A stretch of DNA of 64,000 bases from Stomorhina lunata (lineage: Eukaryota; Arthropoda; Insecta; Diptera; Rhiniidae): positions 23,294,724 to 23,358,723 of the forward strand of contig OW121741.1 in assembly GCA_933228675.1 (NCBI GenBank). The letters are read 5' to 3'. The stretch's first letter is position 1, and every line of letters starts with the position of its first letter. Below the pieces are notes generated by a model. It saw only the letters and a list, made by a program, of their open reading frames with translations, had not been told where the DNA came from and did no database searches. The position numbers were made by a program, and so were the translations under genes. Below are positions 13,101-26,600 of this stretch, piece after piece.

Positions 13101-13830
13101 CGAAAACTTTTCTATGGAAAAATATTTTTAACGAAAATTTTTCTATAGAAAAATATTTTTAACGAAAATTTTTCTATAGAAAAATTTTTTTAACGAAAAT
13201 TTTTCGATAGAAAAATTTTTTTAACGAAAAATTTTCGATAGAAAAATTTTTTGAACGAAAATTTTTCTATGGAAAAGTCTTTTTTAACGAAAATTTTTCT
13301 ATGGAAAATTTTTAAACGAAAATTTTTAATGGAAAATTTTTCTATAAAAAAATATGTTATCGAAAATTTTTCTATAGAAACATTTTTTTATCGGAAATTT
13401 TTCTATAGATTCTTTATTCCAAAATTTTTCTTTAGAGACTTTTTTTTATCGAAAATGTTTCTATAGAAACATATTTTTATCGAAAATTTTTCTAAGAATT
13501 TTTTTTTTTTTATTTTTCTATAGAATTTTTTTTTTTTATAGAAAATTTTTCATAGAAACATTTTTTTATCGAAAATTTTTTTATAGAAAATTTTTTTTAT
13601 CGAAAATTTTTCTATAGAAAAATTTTTTTATACAAAATTTTTTTATAGAAAATTTTTCTATAAAAAATTTTCTATAGAAAAATTTGTTTATCGAAAATTT
13701 TTCTAGGGAAAAATTTTTTTATCAAAAATTTTTCTAGAGAAAAATTTTTTTATCGAAAATTTTTCTAGAAAATTGAAAATTTTTCTAGAGAAAAATTTTT
13801 TTATCGGAGATTTATCTATAGAAAATTTAA
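10180..13830. repeat. Satellite array D, 31-bp period, highly homogeneous centre
   Basis: About 115 units; AACG recurs at 11053 and 11084. The unit is AACGAAAATTTTTCTATAG followed by an A5/T7 tract. Blocks of a CTAAAG variant lie at about 10255-10740 and 11405-11555; the rest is CTATAG. Units from about 11570 to 13040 are nearly identical. From 13050 onwards they decay (AACG to ATCG, lost bases), as expected at the edge of an array homogenised by unequal exchange. The 71-codon open frame at 13251-13466 is only a reading of the repeat. Confidence 0.95.
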
Positions 13831-15110
13831 TAAATGATTTTCTTTAAATCATAAATACTTTAACATAACAAAGTAAATATGCTCTTGGCCATAATAATAT
13901 AATAAAAAAATTTGCATGTTTTGAATAGAAGACCCTCTTCCTTCATTCAGTTCAATTTCACTTAATTTGCTTAAATAATAACCCGAAACACTTTCCTTTC
14001 ACTTTATATCAATAAATCTCTAACAATTGCCACCATTTGTTATTTAACATTCAGATTTCATTTATTTCCTTAAGAAAATTATTATAATGAAGCTCTGCCA
14101 AAAAAAAATCCGTTGACTGAAAAATACATGAATAATTATTTCAATTGTAAGTTTTTTCTAAAATAAAAAGTTAAAAATCTTTTATTCCTTAACGAAACGT
14201 TCAAATTTAAATACCAACTGTTAACTTGAGTTATCTTGACAGTTGTTGTTTGTTTTGAATTTTAAAACAAAATTTTCAAGAACTTAAATTTAAATTGCGG
14301 GAAAACTGATGCCTAAAAATACCAAAAATGACCAGAGAAAAAAAATTCTTTTGTTAAAGAAAAGTATCTCTTACAAAACCACAAATGATACAAATCTAAA
14401 TGTTGATTTAGGGTTCTTTTCATCAAAAATCTTCTCATTCCCCATTTTATTTCTTTTATTTTATTTAGTTGTTAAAATAAACAAATATTAAATGATAATT
14501 TTAACTAAAAGCTAAAAAAAATATGTCCCTTTCTCCGGAATCTACTGCCCAAAAGGGTAAATAATATTTAGAGGAAATTTTTGTTAAATGTGATTGTGAA
14601 AAGGAGGTGGACCAGCAGAAATAGAGGAAATGATGACGATAACAACAATGATGTTGGTGATTTTCATTTCTATTCATAAAAATTCTTTAGTAGTTATAGA
14701 AAAAATATTTCCCTTCTTGTGCAAGCTCAAAAAGTTCGGATGGGAAATTAATATTTTAAATAGTACCAAAAATAGTACTAGATAATTATGTTTTGATTTC
14801 CGAAATAAAGGAGCTTCAAAATCTTCTAAGATGATGACATACCGTCGGGCACAAAGGTAGATCAAGTAGATCTACCCTGTGTGATATTTCTTCCATTAAA
14901 ACGATATTAAGTTCAACACCACTCCATATGCCGTCAATAAGTTAGACTGTCATTTTTAAGTGAAAATTGGACATCTCTTTACAAGTTACAAGTCTCCTGA
15001 TTGTGTTAGATCACTTTCTGCAAAAGAAAATAACTTAGTCTCGTACATGGTCTAGGAGATATAAGGAAAACAAAAAAGCTCTACAAAATTTAGCATTTTC
15101 GTTTTTCTTT
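13831..15110. other. AT-rich spacer, no gene seen
   Basis: No supported gene, RNA or element. Short open frames (14309-14491 plus, 14674-14865 minus) lack motifs. Confidence 0.45.
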
Positions 15111-15453
15111 AGATAAAAACTAAGTTGGCTCGGTTTTGCTCGGTGCTTCCACCATAACCACATGAAAGGATAAAGTCTTTTATTTAGACTGAGCGACAAA
15201 AAATTCACCAAAATTTACCGATCTTTAAACAAAATTCAAAATTTTCTGAAAAAATTTAAGCAAAAAGTGTTGCAGTCGTTTAGACAAAAACTAAGTTGGC
15301 TCGGTTTTGCTCGTTGCTTCCACCATAACCACATGAAAGGATAAAGTCTTTTATTTAGACTGAGCGACAAAAAATTCACCAAAATTTACCGATCTTTAAA
15401 CAAAATTCAAAATTTTCTGAAAAAATTTAAGCAAAAAGTGTTGCAGTCGTTTA
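15111..15453 (+). repeat. Recent tandem duplication, 171-bp unit
   Basis: TAAGTTGGCTCGGTTTTGCT starts at 15121 and again at 15292; GCAGTCGTT occurs at 15272 and 15443. By eye the copies differ at very few positions (for example CTCGGTGCTT versus CTCGTTGCTT). The unit includes CTCGGTTTTGCTCG, loosely like the Helitron-like hairpins at the window ends. Confidence 0.9.
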
Positions 15454-17185
15454 GGCTTAACTTTTTAATTAAACTACATTTAAATATAAGTACAAGGCAG
15501 GTACCATTAGTAGTCGACGTATTTCAACCAAAATTAGTAGAGCTCTTTTTGGGGTCATCTTATAGACGTGTGCGTATTGCGACTTGAGAATTGCGACTTG
15601 TACATTGAAAAGAAAAATAGGTGAAAAAATTAGACTAAAAGGCAGGTACCCCAAGGAGTCGACGGATTTCGAAATTTTGTCAATTTTTTGTTATCTATAT
15701 AAAGCTGAACAAGTTTGCACAATTTTATAGTTGTAGTATCACTCCTTCTATTTTTGCACTTCGATGTATGAAGAAATACCACTGTGCGACATCCTAAACC
15801 AAATTTTTATCGTTTTTATGGGACGTGTTGTCTCACGACATTTATAGGTGTAAAACTAGTTTTCCAGGTGATATCACGGGAAGGTCTTTGTCCCCAGTTG
15901 AGATGAAGTATAACCTGGATATGTATAGGCTTACCAAGTTAAACCCAATCAGAACCGTTGCTTGGTGTCCAACATTCCCTACATCACCTTATTAATAGTA
16001 TTAGTTTAAGCAAAGTTTAACTCTAAATAAACTTTCAAAACAGTACTTTTCTAAAGTCCCATCTCTATATCTCAGGGTGACAAAAATTATTCTTCCTCGA
16101 GAGCACAAGTGCACTCAAGCATAAAACTTAAATTAAAATATCAAAAAAAAAAAGAAACAAAAATGTTAAATTATTCAAAAAGAGTTTGTTCAGTGTTTCC
16201 TTGTAGTTTTGTATTTGGCTTTTTATTTCTATTTTTTTATTATAATAAAAAGAAATACTGTAACCTTATGCTTTTGCCAACAATAAAATATATGTATAAT
16301 GTTGACTAGCAGAAAACAAAAAGAAAATAACTAAAGACATAAAATATTATCAAGAAAATGGGTCTACAAAAGTGAAAAGGAAAACCAGAGAAGGAAATAG
16401 GAAAAACTCAAGCCACTAAAGAATTGGGAAGGATGTTTAAAGGCACCCTACTTTGAGATAAATTTAAGGATACTTTGGGATTGTTAGATATTTATAATAA
16501 TATTCGTTTTATGTCCGATTATATATATGACTTGAATGAAGTATTTACTCTTTTGCAATATTTACTAAATCTGCTGTAGCTTCCTTCACAAGTCACCTAC
16601 ACCCCCAAGACTCGTCCTGATATATTATTTTCTTCTTTTTCTTGGTCAAAAGACACATTTCGTTTGTTGTCGTTGAGTTGATTTGAGTCTGTCTGTGTTA
16701 CTTTGCCATAATGATAATTTTTGATGATTATGTTGATGGTTATGATTTTTAATTAAAAGCCAACAAAGTTCTTTGCACATTCTACAATCTACACTTTTTT
16801 CCTTTAATATCCACAACTTCAATGTCATTCTTTGTATTTGAAGATGTATTTTTCCAAAAAAAAAAAAAAATATATAAAAAGGGAAAACAACAAAAACGGA
16901 ATTTCATTTTCTTTAGAAATTCTTGAATAGTAATAAAAAGTTCTTTTATGAATTGCTACAAATTAAAGTGCTTTAACGAAAACTACCCGAGCACTAGGAG
17001 GAGAAAACAATAAACGACAATTTTTGTAGCTTTTCAAAATTGAAATAGTTTAGATAAATTAAGATGTTGGAATATTAAATAAGATTTTTAATTACTTAAG
17101 TAATATTTTAAGAGGAGAGAAAGACATTTTTGAAGGACATAAAATGTTAAGATAAATACTAATCTTTACAATTTCAAATTATATA
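15454..17185. other. Spacer with old dispersed repeat pieces
   Basis: AAGGCAGGTACC plus AGTCGACG occurs at 15494 and 15639, a degenerate direct repeat. ATACCACTGTGC at 15776 recurs at 36973 and 37254, so an interspersed repeat probably lies at 15640-15800. The rest to 17185 is AT-rich with no supported gene. Open frames at 15469-15654 and 16646-16828 (minus) and 16109-16309 (plus) are unremarkable. Confidence 0.4.
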
Positions 17186-19495
17186 TTTCTATCAAAAATT
17201 GTTCTATAGACAAATATTTCCAAGGAAATTTTTTCTATAGAAAAATATTTTCAAGAATATTTCCCAGGAAAATTTTTCTATAGAAAAATATTTCCAAGGA
17301 AAATTTTTCTATAGAAAAATATTTCCAAGGAAAATTTTTCTATAGAAAAATATTTCCAAGGAAAATTTTTCTATAGAAAAATATTTCCAAGGAAAATTTT
17401 TCTATAGAAAATTATTTCCAAGGAAAATTTTTCTATAGAAAAATATTTCCAAGGAAAATTTTTCTATAGAAAAATATTTCCAAGGAAAATTTTTCTATAG
17501 ACAAATATTTCCAAGGAAAATTTTTCTATAGATAAATATTTCCAAGGAAAATTTTTCCCAGGAAAATTTTTCTATAGAAAAATATTTCCCAAGAAAATTT
17601 TTCTATAGAAAAATATTTCCCAAGAAAATTTTTCTATAGAAAAATATTTCCATGGAAAATTTTTCTAAAGAAAAATATTTCCAAAGAAAATTTTTCTATA
17701 GAAAAATATTTCCAAGAAAAATTTTTCTATAGAAAAATATTTCCAAGGAAAACTTTTCTATAGAAAAATATTTCTAAGCAAAATTTTTCTATAGAAAAAT
17801 ATTTCCAAGGAAAATTTTTCTATAGAAAAATATTTCCAAGGAAAATTTTTCTATAGAAAAATATTTCCAAGGAAAATTTTTCTATCGATAAATATTTCCA
17901 AGGAAAATTTTTCCCAGGAAAATTTTTCTATAGAAAAATATTTCCAAGGAAAATTTTTCTATAGAAAAATAATTCCAAGGAAAATTTTTCCATAGAAAAA
18001 TATTTCCAACGAAAATTTTTCTACAGAAAAATATTTCCAAGTAAAATTTTTCTATAGAAAAATATTACCAAGGAAAATTTTTCTATAGAAAATATTACCA
18101 AGGAAAATTTTTCTACAGAAAAATATTTTTAAGGAAAATTATTCTATAGAAAAATATTTCCAAGGAAAATTTTTCTATAGAAAAATTTTTCCAAGGAAAA
18201 TTTTTCTATAGAAAAATATTTCCAAGGCAAATTTTTCTATAGAAAAATATTTCCAAATCAAATTTTTCTATAGAAAAATATTTCCAAGGAAAATTTTTCT
18301 ATAGAAAAATATTTGCAAGGAAAATTTTTCTATAGAAAAATATTTCCAAGGAAAATTTTTCTAAAGAAAAATATTTCCAATGAAAATTTTTCTATAGAAA
18401 AATATATCCAACAAAAATTTTTCTATATAAAAAATGTCCAACAAAAATTTTTCTTTATAAAAAAAATTCCAACGAAAATTTTTCTATAGAAAAATATTTC
18501 CAAGAAAAATTATTCTATAGCAAAATATATCCAACAAAAATTTTTCTATATAAAAAAAATTCCAACGAAAATTTTTCTATCGAAAACTATTTCCAAGGAA
18601 AATTTTCTATAGAAAAATATTTCCCAAGAAAATTTTTCTATAGAAAAATATTTCCCAAGAAAATTTTTCTATAGAAAAATATTTCCCAAGAAAATTTTTC
18701 TATAGAAAAATATTTCCAAGGAAAATTTTTCTAAAGAAAAATATTTCCAAGGAAAATTTTTCTAAAGAAAAATATTTCCAAGGAAAATTTTTCTAAAGAA
18801 AAATATTTCCAAGGAAAATTTTTCTATAGAAAAATATTTCCAAGAAAAATTTTTCTATAGAAAAATATTTCCAAGGAAAACTTTTCTATAGAAAAATATT
18901 TCTAAGCAAAATTTTTCTATAGAAAAATATTTCCAAGGAAAATTTTTCTATAGACAAATATTTCCAAGGAAAATTTTTCTATAGATAAATATTTCCAAGG
19001 AAAATTTTTCCCAGGAAAATTTTTCTATAAAAAAATATTTCCAAGGAAAATTTTTCTATAGAAAAATATTTCCAAGGAAAATTTTTCTATAGAAAAATAT
19101 TTCCAAGGAAAATTTTTCGATAGAAAAATATTTCCAACGAAAATTGTTCTATAGAAAAATATTTCCAAGGAAAATTTTTCTATAGAAAAATATTTCCAAG
19201 GAAAATTTTTCTACAGAAAAATATTTCCAAGTAAAATTTTTCTATAGAAAAATATTACCAAGGAAAATTTTTCTATAGAAAATATTACCAAGGAAAATTT
19301 TTCTACAGAAAAATATTTCTAAGGAAAATTATTCTATAGAAAAATATTTCCAAGGAAAATTTTTCTATAGAAAAATATTTCCAAGGCAAATTTTTCTATA
19401 GAAAAATATTTCCAAGGCAAATTTTTCTATAGAAAAATATTTCCAAGGAAAATTTTTCTATAGAAAAATATTTCCCAGGAAAATTTTTCTATAGA
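17186..19495. repeat. Satellite array E, 31-bp period with ~1.19-kb internal duplication
   Basis: CCAAGG recurs at 17294 and 17325. The unit is CCAAGGAAAATTTTTCTATA then GAAAAATATTT. The rare variant pair AATATTACCAAGG sits at 18061 and again at 19251, with matching neighbours (CTACAG units before, the shortened GAAAATATTACC after). That indicates a block duplication with an offset of 1190 bp. Partial units (TTTTTCCCAGGAAAA) at about 17550, 17910 and 19010 mark further exchanges. Confidence 0.93.
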
Positions 19496-21656
19496 AGAAT
19501 ATTTCTATCGAAATTTTTTCCATAGAAAAATATTTCTATCGAAATTTTTTCTATAGAAAAATATTTCTATCGACATTTTTTTTTATAGAAAAATATTTCT
19601 GTCGAAATTTTTTCTATAGAAAAATATTTCTATCGAAATTTTTTCTATAGAAAAATATTTCTATCGAAATTTTTTCTATAGAAAAATATTTCTATCGAAT
19701 TTTTTTCTATAGAAAAATATTTCTATCGAAATTTTTTCTATAGAAAAATATTTCTATCGAAATTTTTTCTATAGAAAAATATTTCTATCGAAATTTTTTC
19801 TATAGAAAAATATTTCTATCGAAATTTTTTCTATAGAAAAATAGTTCTATCGGAACTTTTTCTATAAAAACGTATTTTTATTGAAATTTTTTTCTATAGA
19901 AAAATATAGAAAAATATTTGTATCGAAATTTTTTCTATAATATTTTTTCTAAAATATTTCTTTCGAAATTTTTTCTTTAGAAAAATATTTCTTTCGAAAT
20001 TTTTTCTTTAGAAAAATATTTCTTTCGAAATTTTTTCTTTAGAAAAATATTTCTATCGAAATTTTTGCTATAGAAAAATATTTCTATCGAAATTTTTTCT
20101 ATAGAAAAATATTTCTATCGAAATTTTTTGTATAGAAAAATATTTCTATCGAAATTTTTTGTATAAAAAATATTTCTATCGAAATTTTTTCTATAGAAAA
20201 ATATTTCTATCGAAATTTTTTCTATAGAAAAATATTTCTATCGAAATTTTTTCTATAGAAAAATAGTTCTATCGGAACTTTTTCTATAAAAACGTATTTT
20301 TATTGAAATTTTTTTCTATAGAAAAATATAGAAAAATATTTGTATCGAAATTTTTTCTATAATATTTTTTCTAAAATATTTCTTTCGAAATTTTTTCTTT
20401 AGAAAAATATTTCTTTCGAAATTTTTTCTTTAGAAAAATATTTCTTTCGAAATTTTTTCTTTGGAAAAATATTTCTATCGAAATTTTTTCTTTAGAAAAA
20501 TATTTCTATCGAAATTTTTGCTATAGAAAAATATTTCTATCGAAATTTTTTCTATAGAAAAATATTTCTATCGAAATTTTTTGTATAGAAAAATATTTCT
20601 ATCGAAATTTTTTGTATAAAAAATATTTCTATCGAAATTTTTTCTATAGAAAAATATTTCTATCGAAATTTTTTCTATAGAAAAATATTTTCTATCGAAA
20701 TTTTTTCTATAGAAAAATATTTCTATCGAAATTTTTTCTATAGCAAAATATTTCTATCGAAATTTTTTCTATAGAAAAATATTTTCTATCGAAATTTTTT
20801 CTATAGAAAAATATTTCTATCGAAATTTTTTCTATAGAAAAATATTTCTATCGAAATTTTTTCTATAGAAAAATATAGAAAAATATTTGTATCGAAATTT
20901 TTTCTATAATATTTTTTCTAAAATATTTCTTTCGAAATTTTTTCTTTAGAAAAATATTTCTTTCGAAATTTTTTCTTTAGAAAAATATTTCTTTCGAAAT
21001 TTTTTCTTTGGAAAAATATTTCTATCGAAATTTTTTCTTTAGAAAAATATTTCTATCGAAATTTTTGCTATAGAAAAATATTTCTATCGAAATTTTTTCT
21101 ATAGAAAAATATTTCTATCGAAATTTTTTGTATAGAAAAATATTTCTATCGAAATTTTTTGTGTAAAAAATATTTCTATCGAAATTTTTTCTATAGAAAA
21201 ATATTTCTATCGAAATTTTTTCTATAGAAAAATATTTTCTATCGAAATTTTTTCTATAGAAAAATATTTCTATCGAAATTTTTTCTATAGCAAAATATTT
21301 CTATCGAAATTTTTTCTATAGAAAAATATTTTCTATCGAAATTTTTTGTATAAAAAAATATTTCTATCGAAATTTTTTCTATAGAAAAATATTTCTATCG
21401 AAATTTTTTCTATAGAAAAATATTTTCTATCGAAATTTTTTCTATAGAAAAATATTTCTATCGAAATTTTTTCTATAGAAAAATATTTCTATCGAAATTT
21501 TTTCTATAGAAAAATATTTCTATCGAAATTTTTTCTATAGAAAAATATTTCTATCGAAATTTTTTCTATAGCAAAATATTTCTATCGAAATTTTTTCTAT
21601 AGCAAAATATTTCTATCGAAATTTTTTCTATAGAAAATTATTTCTATGGAAAATTT
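19496..21656. repeat. Satellite array F, 31-bp period with 422/547-bp higher-order repeats
   Basis: TATCG recurs at 31-bp intervals (for example 21490 and 21521); the unit is TATCGAAATTTTTTCTATAG plus AAAAATATTTC. The variant block CTATCGGAAC recurs at an offset of 422 bp (CGGAAC at 19851 and 20273). The odd junction AAAATATTTGTATCG occurs at 19911, 20333 and 20880 (offsets 422 and 547). Array E passes into F without loss of register: core starts are at 19458, 19489 and 19520. Confidence 0.93.
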
Positions 21657-23671
21657 TTTATTTTCACTAGTTTACTGAATGATCGTGATATTTGCGAAAA
21701 TTACAAAAAGTCTACGGCTCCTGGCGGCATAGGCTGCTTATCTTAGTTTCTAGATGGACAACCTAGCAAATTTATAGTGGACAGCTGAAAAGGACTTAAA
21801 TATTCTCTTTTTTACTCAAACTATTTATTTGCTATACATTAGTTTAAACTATTATTTTAGTTAGAGATAAAAGCTTTTTTGTATTTTTGTTACAAAATTA
21901 AAATTTTTAATGAATATTTCAAAATCTGCTCAGCCATTTCAAATCCTAAATCAAATAATAAATCTCTTAGCAAAGTTTCACATTTATTACACCGAATAAA
22001 ATTTATTAGTTGTCAAGACACACAAATTTTTAAAGCACAGGCCGCTAAATCTATGTGATAAATGTGATATCACCTATTTATCTATTTTTATTTATTTATA
22101 AAAATTTAGATTGCATGAATTAAAAAAGATTTGATAGGTATGTAGTTGGGTAAGTCCACAACAAAGTGGATAAGAATTTGACAATTTAAACTTCTTTACT
22201 ACATGGGAAACACATAGAAAGGGTCTTCAAACAGGGCCTTTCGAACTACAAAAGTTTACAAAGGTCTTGAAACACAAATGGCAATTCTCGTTTGATATTT
22301 TTAGCGATGTTTCTGGAATGAATGTTTGATATCTCTCTAACTGTCTTGTATATTCCATAAGACAAATTTTGGACTTACACTCAAAAAATTTGTCATTGAG
22401 CTTTTTGAAATTAAACTATTTTTACACTAATAAAGCCTTGTGTTCTATTCTTCTGAATTCCTTACATATTTCCATTTTATCTCTTACCCTTTACAAGATA
22501 TAAACAAATAAAGGTGTTCTTTTTCTACAACAATGACTCCAAAATTGCCCGCGTTTGTTCATTTTTACCCTGATTTACCCTTTTTCTGCACCTTTTTTAT
22601 GTTTGTTAAATAAATCTATAGTTTAATTCCATAAGGATTATACTTATTTGCTGTTCACTCCTCTTAGTTGTTTATCCTGTTATTCAAAACAACAAATTGC
22701 TCTTGACAATTTGTTTGTATTTAAAATTTTTGTGTTTTTATTATTATTATGTAGAAAACAAAAAAATAAAATAACAAGTATCTAAAAAAAAACATATGGA
22801 ATTTTGGAAGACCGGTCTCATCCTTCTACATATTCTAAATTTGAAAAGACCAGCCCCATCAACATGTCTACTATGTGTAACCCCCTAAAACGTGAATTGA
22901 ACAATTTGGAAAACAACATCGAAACAATTATTTAAGATAAGGCCAAAGTGCTAGAACTAAAATTGTATGATAAAAAGGTATTACTATTTTTCCGTGCCCC
23001 TCTAATATATATTTAAAAACCAAATGACTGTCTATTGTTTTTTGTGGAACAACAACTTTTAAACTTTTGTTTTTTTTTTTTGTTCAAAAAAACTTGGGGG
23101 AACATTTTTTCATTTTTAGTATTTTTCCCCCTATCCTTTTTATCTAAAAATCCTTTTGTTTATTTGTTTGGCCACTTGTTCCATAGTGGCCATATTTAAG
23201 ATTATTTTGAACACAAATGTTTAGAATATTTTTTTCCCCAAACAACACAGCAGGTGCCACATACGTTAAATTTTCGTATTTAAGTTAGAGAAGCAATAGA
23301 AAAAAAAACATATTATATGGATAAAAAAGGACATGAGGAAAATAAAATTTCAGTTAACTACAATTGTTGGAATAGTTTTGGTAATATGAACGGAGTGTCT
23401 CTGTATGGTTGGTTGGCTAACTAGTGGCTTGTCGATGTGTTAGTTTTCATTACCTAAAAAGATGTACAAATTATTGCAGCTGCAAAGACTTCGAAGCCTA
23501 TAAAATTATGGTGTTGATTGCACAAAGGGTGTTGGCTTAAAGGAATGACTACAACAGGACACAGAGGCGTAAAGTGAAGTGAAATATGTGAGATGTCATA
23601 ATTTATCGGTAAAGTTTATAGAAATTTATTTTAGTGGATAAGTACAAATTTACGAGGCAAAAGCTTTAATC
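21657..23671. other. AT-rich spacer, no gene seen
   Basis: Nothing recognisable; A/T homopolymers and a few complex stretches (21690-21790, 22200-22340). Confidence 0.5.
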
Positions 23672-26600
23672 AGTAAAGTTTTCTATAGAAAATTTAAGTC
23701 ACTAAAGGGTTTCTAAAGAAAAGTTTTAGGACAGTAAAGGATTTCTATAGAAAAGCTTTAATTTTGTAAATTTTTTCCATAGAAAAGCTTTAGGTCAGAA
23801 AAGTATTTCCATAGGAAAGCTTTAGATCAGTAAAGGGTTTCCATAGGAAAGCTTTCGGTCAGTAAAGGTTTTCTATAGAAAAGCTTAAGATGAGTAAAGG
23901 CTTTCTGTAGATAAGCTTTCCATTTAAAAACTTTTGGTCAATAAAGGTTTTCTAATAGAAAAGCTCTAGGTCAGTAAAGGTTTTCTATAGAAAAGCTTTA
24001 GGTCAGTAAAGGTTTTCTATAGAAAAGCTTTAGGTCAGTAAAGGTTTTCTATAGAAATGCTTTAGGTCAGTAAAGGTTTTCTATAGAAAAGCTTTAGGTC
24101 AGTAAAGGTTTTCTATAGAAAAGCTTTAGGTCAGTAAAGGTTTTCTATAGAAAAGCTTTAGGTCAGTAAAGGTTTTCTATAGAAAAGCTTTAGGTCAGTA
24201 AAGGTTTTCTATAGAAAAGCTTTAGGTCAGTAAAGGTTTTCTATAGAAAAGCTTTAGGTCAGTAAAGGTTTTCTATAGAAAAGCTTTAGGTCAGTAAAGG
24301 TTTTTTATAGAAAAGCTTTAGGTCAGTAAAGGTTTTCTATAGAAAAGCTCTTGGGTCAGTAAAGGTTTTATATAGAAAAGCTTTAAGACAGTAAAGGTTT
24401 TCTATAGAAAAGCTTTAGGACAGTAAAGGTTTTCTATAGAAAAGCTTTAGGTCAGTAAAGGTTTTCTATAGAAAAGCTTTAGGTCAGTAAAGGTTTTCTA
24501 TAGAAAAGCTTTAGGTCAGTAAAGGTTTTCTATAGAAAAGCTTTAGGTCAGTAAAGGTTTTCTATAGAAAAGCTTTAGGTCAGTAAAGGTTTTCTATAGA
24601 AAAGCTTTAGGTCAGTAAAGGTTTTCTATAGAAAAGCTTTAGGTCAGTAAAGGTTTTCTATAGAAAAGCTTTAGGTCAATAAAGGTTTTCTATAGAAAAG
24701 CTTTAGGTCAGTAAAGGTTTTCTATAGAAAAGCTTTAGGTCAGTTAAGGTTTTCTATAGAAAAGCTTTAGGTCAGTAAAGGTTTTCTATAGAAAAGCTTT
24801 AGGTCAGTAAAGGTTTTCTATAGAAAAGCTTTAGGTCAGTAAAGGTTTTCTATAGAAAAGCTTTAGGTCAGTAAAGGTTTTCTATAGAAAAGCTTTAGGT
24901 CAGTAAAGGTTTTCTATAGAAAAGCTTTAGGTCAGTAAAGGTTTTCTATAGAAAAGCTTTAGGTCAGTAAAGGTTTTCTATAGAAAAGCTTTAGGTCAGT
25001 AAAGGTTTTCTATAGAAAAGCTTTAGGTCAGTAAAGGTTTTCTATAGAAAAGCTTTAGGTCAGTAAAGGTTTTCTATAGAAAAGCTTTGGGTCAGTAAAG
25101 GTTTTCTATAGAAAAGCTTTAGGTCAGTTAAGGTTTTCTATAGAAAAGCTTTAGGTCAGTAAAGGTTTTCTATAGAAAAGCTTTAGGTCAGTAAAGGTTT
25201 TCTATAGAAAAGCTTTAGGTCAGTAAAGGTTTTCTATAGAAAAGCTTTAGGTCAGTAAAGGTTTTCTATAGAAAAGCTTTAGGTCAGTAAAGGTTTTCTA
25301 TAGAAAAGCTTTAGGTCAGTAAAGGTTTTCTATAGAAAAGCTTTAGGTCAGTAAAGGTTTTCTATAGAAAAGCTTTAGGTCAGTAAAGGTTTTCTATAGA
25401 AAAGCTTTAGGTCAGTAAAGGTTTTCTATAGAAAAGCTTTAGGTCAGTAAAGGTTTTCTATAGAAAAGCTTTAGGTCAGTAAAGGTTTTCTATAGAAAAG
25501 CTTTAGGTCAGTAAAGGTTTTCTATAGAAAAGCTTTAGGTCAGTAAAGGTTTTCTATAGAAAAGCTTTAGGTCAGTAAAGGTTTTCTATAGAAAAGCTTT
25601 AGGTCAGTAAAGGTTTTCTATAGAAAAGCTTTAGGTCAGTAAAGGTTTTCTATAGAAAAGCTTTAGGTCAGTAAAGGTTTTCTATAGAAAAGCTTTAGGT
25701 CAGTAAAGGTTTTCTGTAGAAAAGCTTTAGGTCAATAAAGGTTTTCTATAGAAAAGCTTTAGGTCAGTAAAGGTTTTCTATAGAAAAGCTTTAGGTCAGT
25801 AAATGTTTTCTATAGAAAAGCTTTAGGTCAGTAAAGGTTTTCTATAGAAAAGCTTTAGGTCAGAAAAGGTTTTCTATAGAAAAGCTTTAGGTCAGTAAAG
25901 GTTATCTATAGAAAAGCTTTAGGTCAGTAAAGGTTTTCTATAGAAAAGCTTTAGGTCAGTAAAGGTTTTCTATAGAAAAGCTTTAGGTCAGTAAAGGTAT
26001 TCTATAGAAAAGCTTTAGGTCAGTAAAGGTTTTCTATAGAAAAGCTTTTGGGTCAGTAAAGGTTTTCTATAGAAAAGCTTTAGGTCAGTAAAGGTTTTCT
26101 ATAGAAAAGTTTAGGTCAGTAAAGGTTTTCTACAGAAAAGCTTTAGGTCAGTAAAGGTTTTCTATAGAAAAGCTTAAGATGAGTAAAGGCTTTCTGTAGA
26201 TAAGCTTTCCATTGAAAAACTTTTGGTCAGTAAAGGTTTTCTATAGAAAAGCTTTAGGTCAGTAAAGGTTTTCTATAGAAAAGCTTTAGGTCAGTAAAGG
26301 TCTTCTATAGAAAAGCTTTAGGTCAGTAAAGGTTTTCTATAGAAAAGCTTTAGGACTGTAAAAGTTTTCTATAGAAAAGCTATAGGTCAGTAAAGGTTTT
26401 CTATAGAAAAGCTTTAGGTCAGTAAAGGTTTTCTTTAGAAAAGCTTTTGGTCAGTAAAGGTTTTCTATAGAAAAGCTTTAGGTCAGTATAGGTTTTCTAT
26501 AGAAAAGCTTTAGGTCAGTAAAGGTTTTATATAGAAAAGCTTTAGGTTAGTAAAGGTTTTCTATAGAAAAGCTTTAGGTCAGTAAAGGTTTTCTATAGAA

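Noticed and set aside
13251..13466. 71-codon open frame MNENFSMEKSF...
   Set aside because: It is a reading of the degraded edge of satellite array D.
10180..13830. CRISPR-like regular repeats
   Set aside because: Units are contiguous without unique spacers, and the genome context is eukaryotic.
14309..16828. Several 60-66 codon open frames as small genes
   Set aside because: Lengths and low-complexity content are as expected by chance in 64 kb of AT-rich DNA; no start context, motif or partner supports them.
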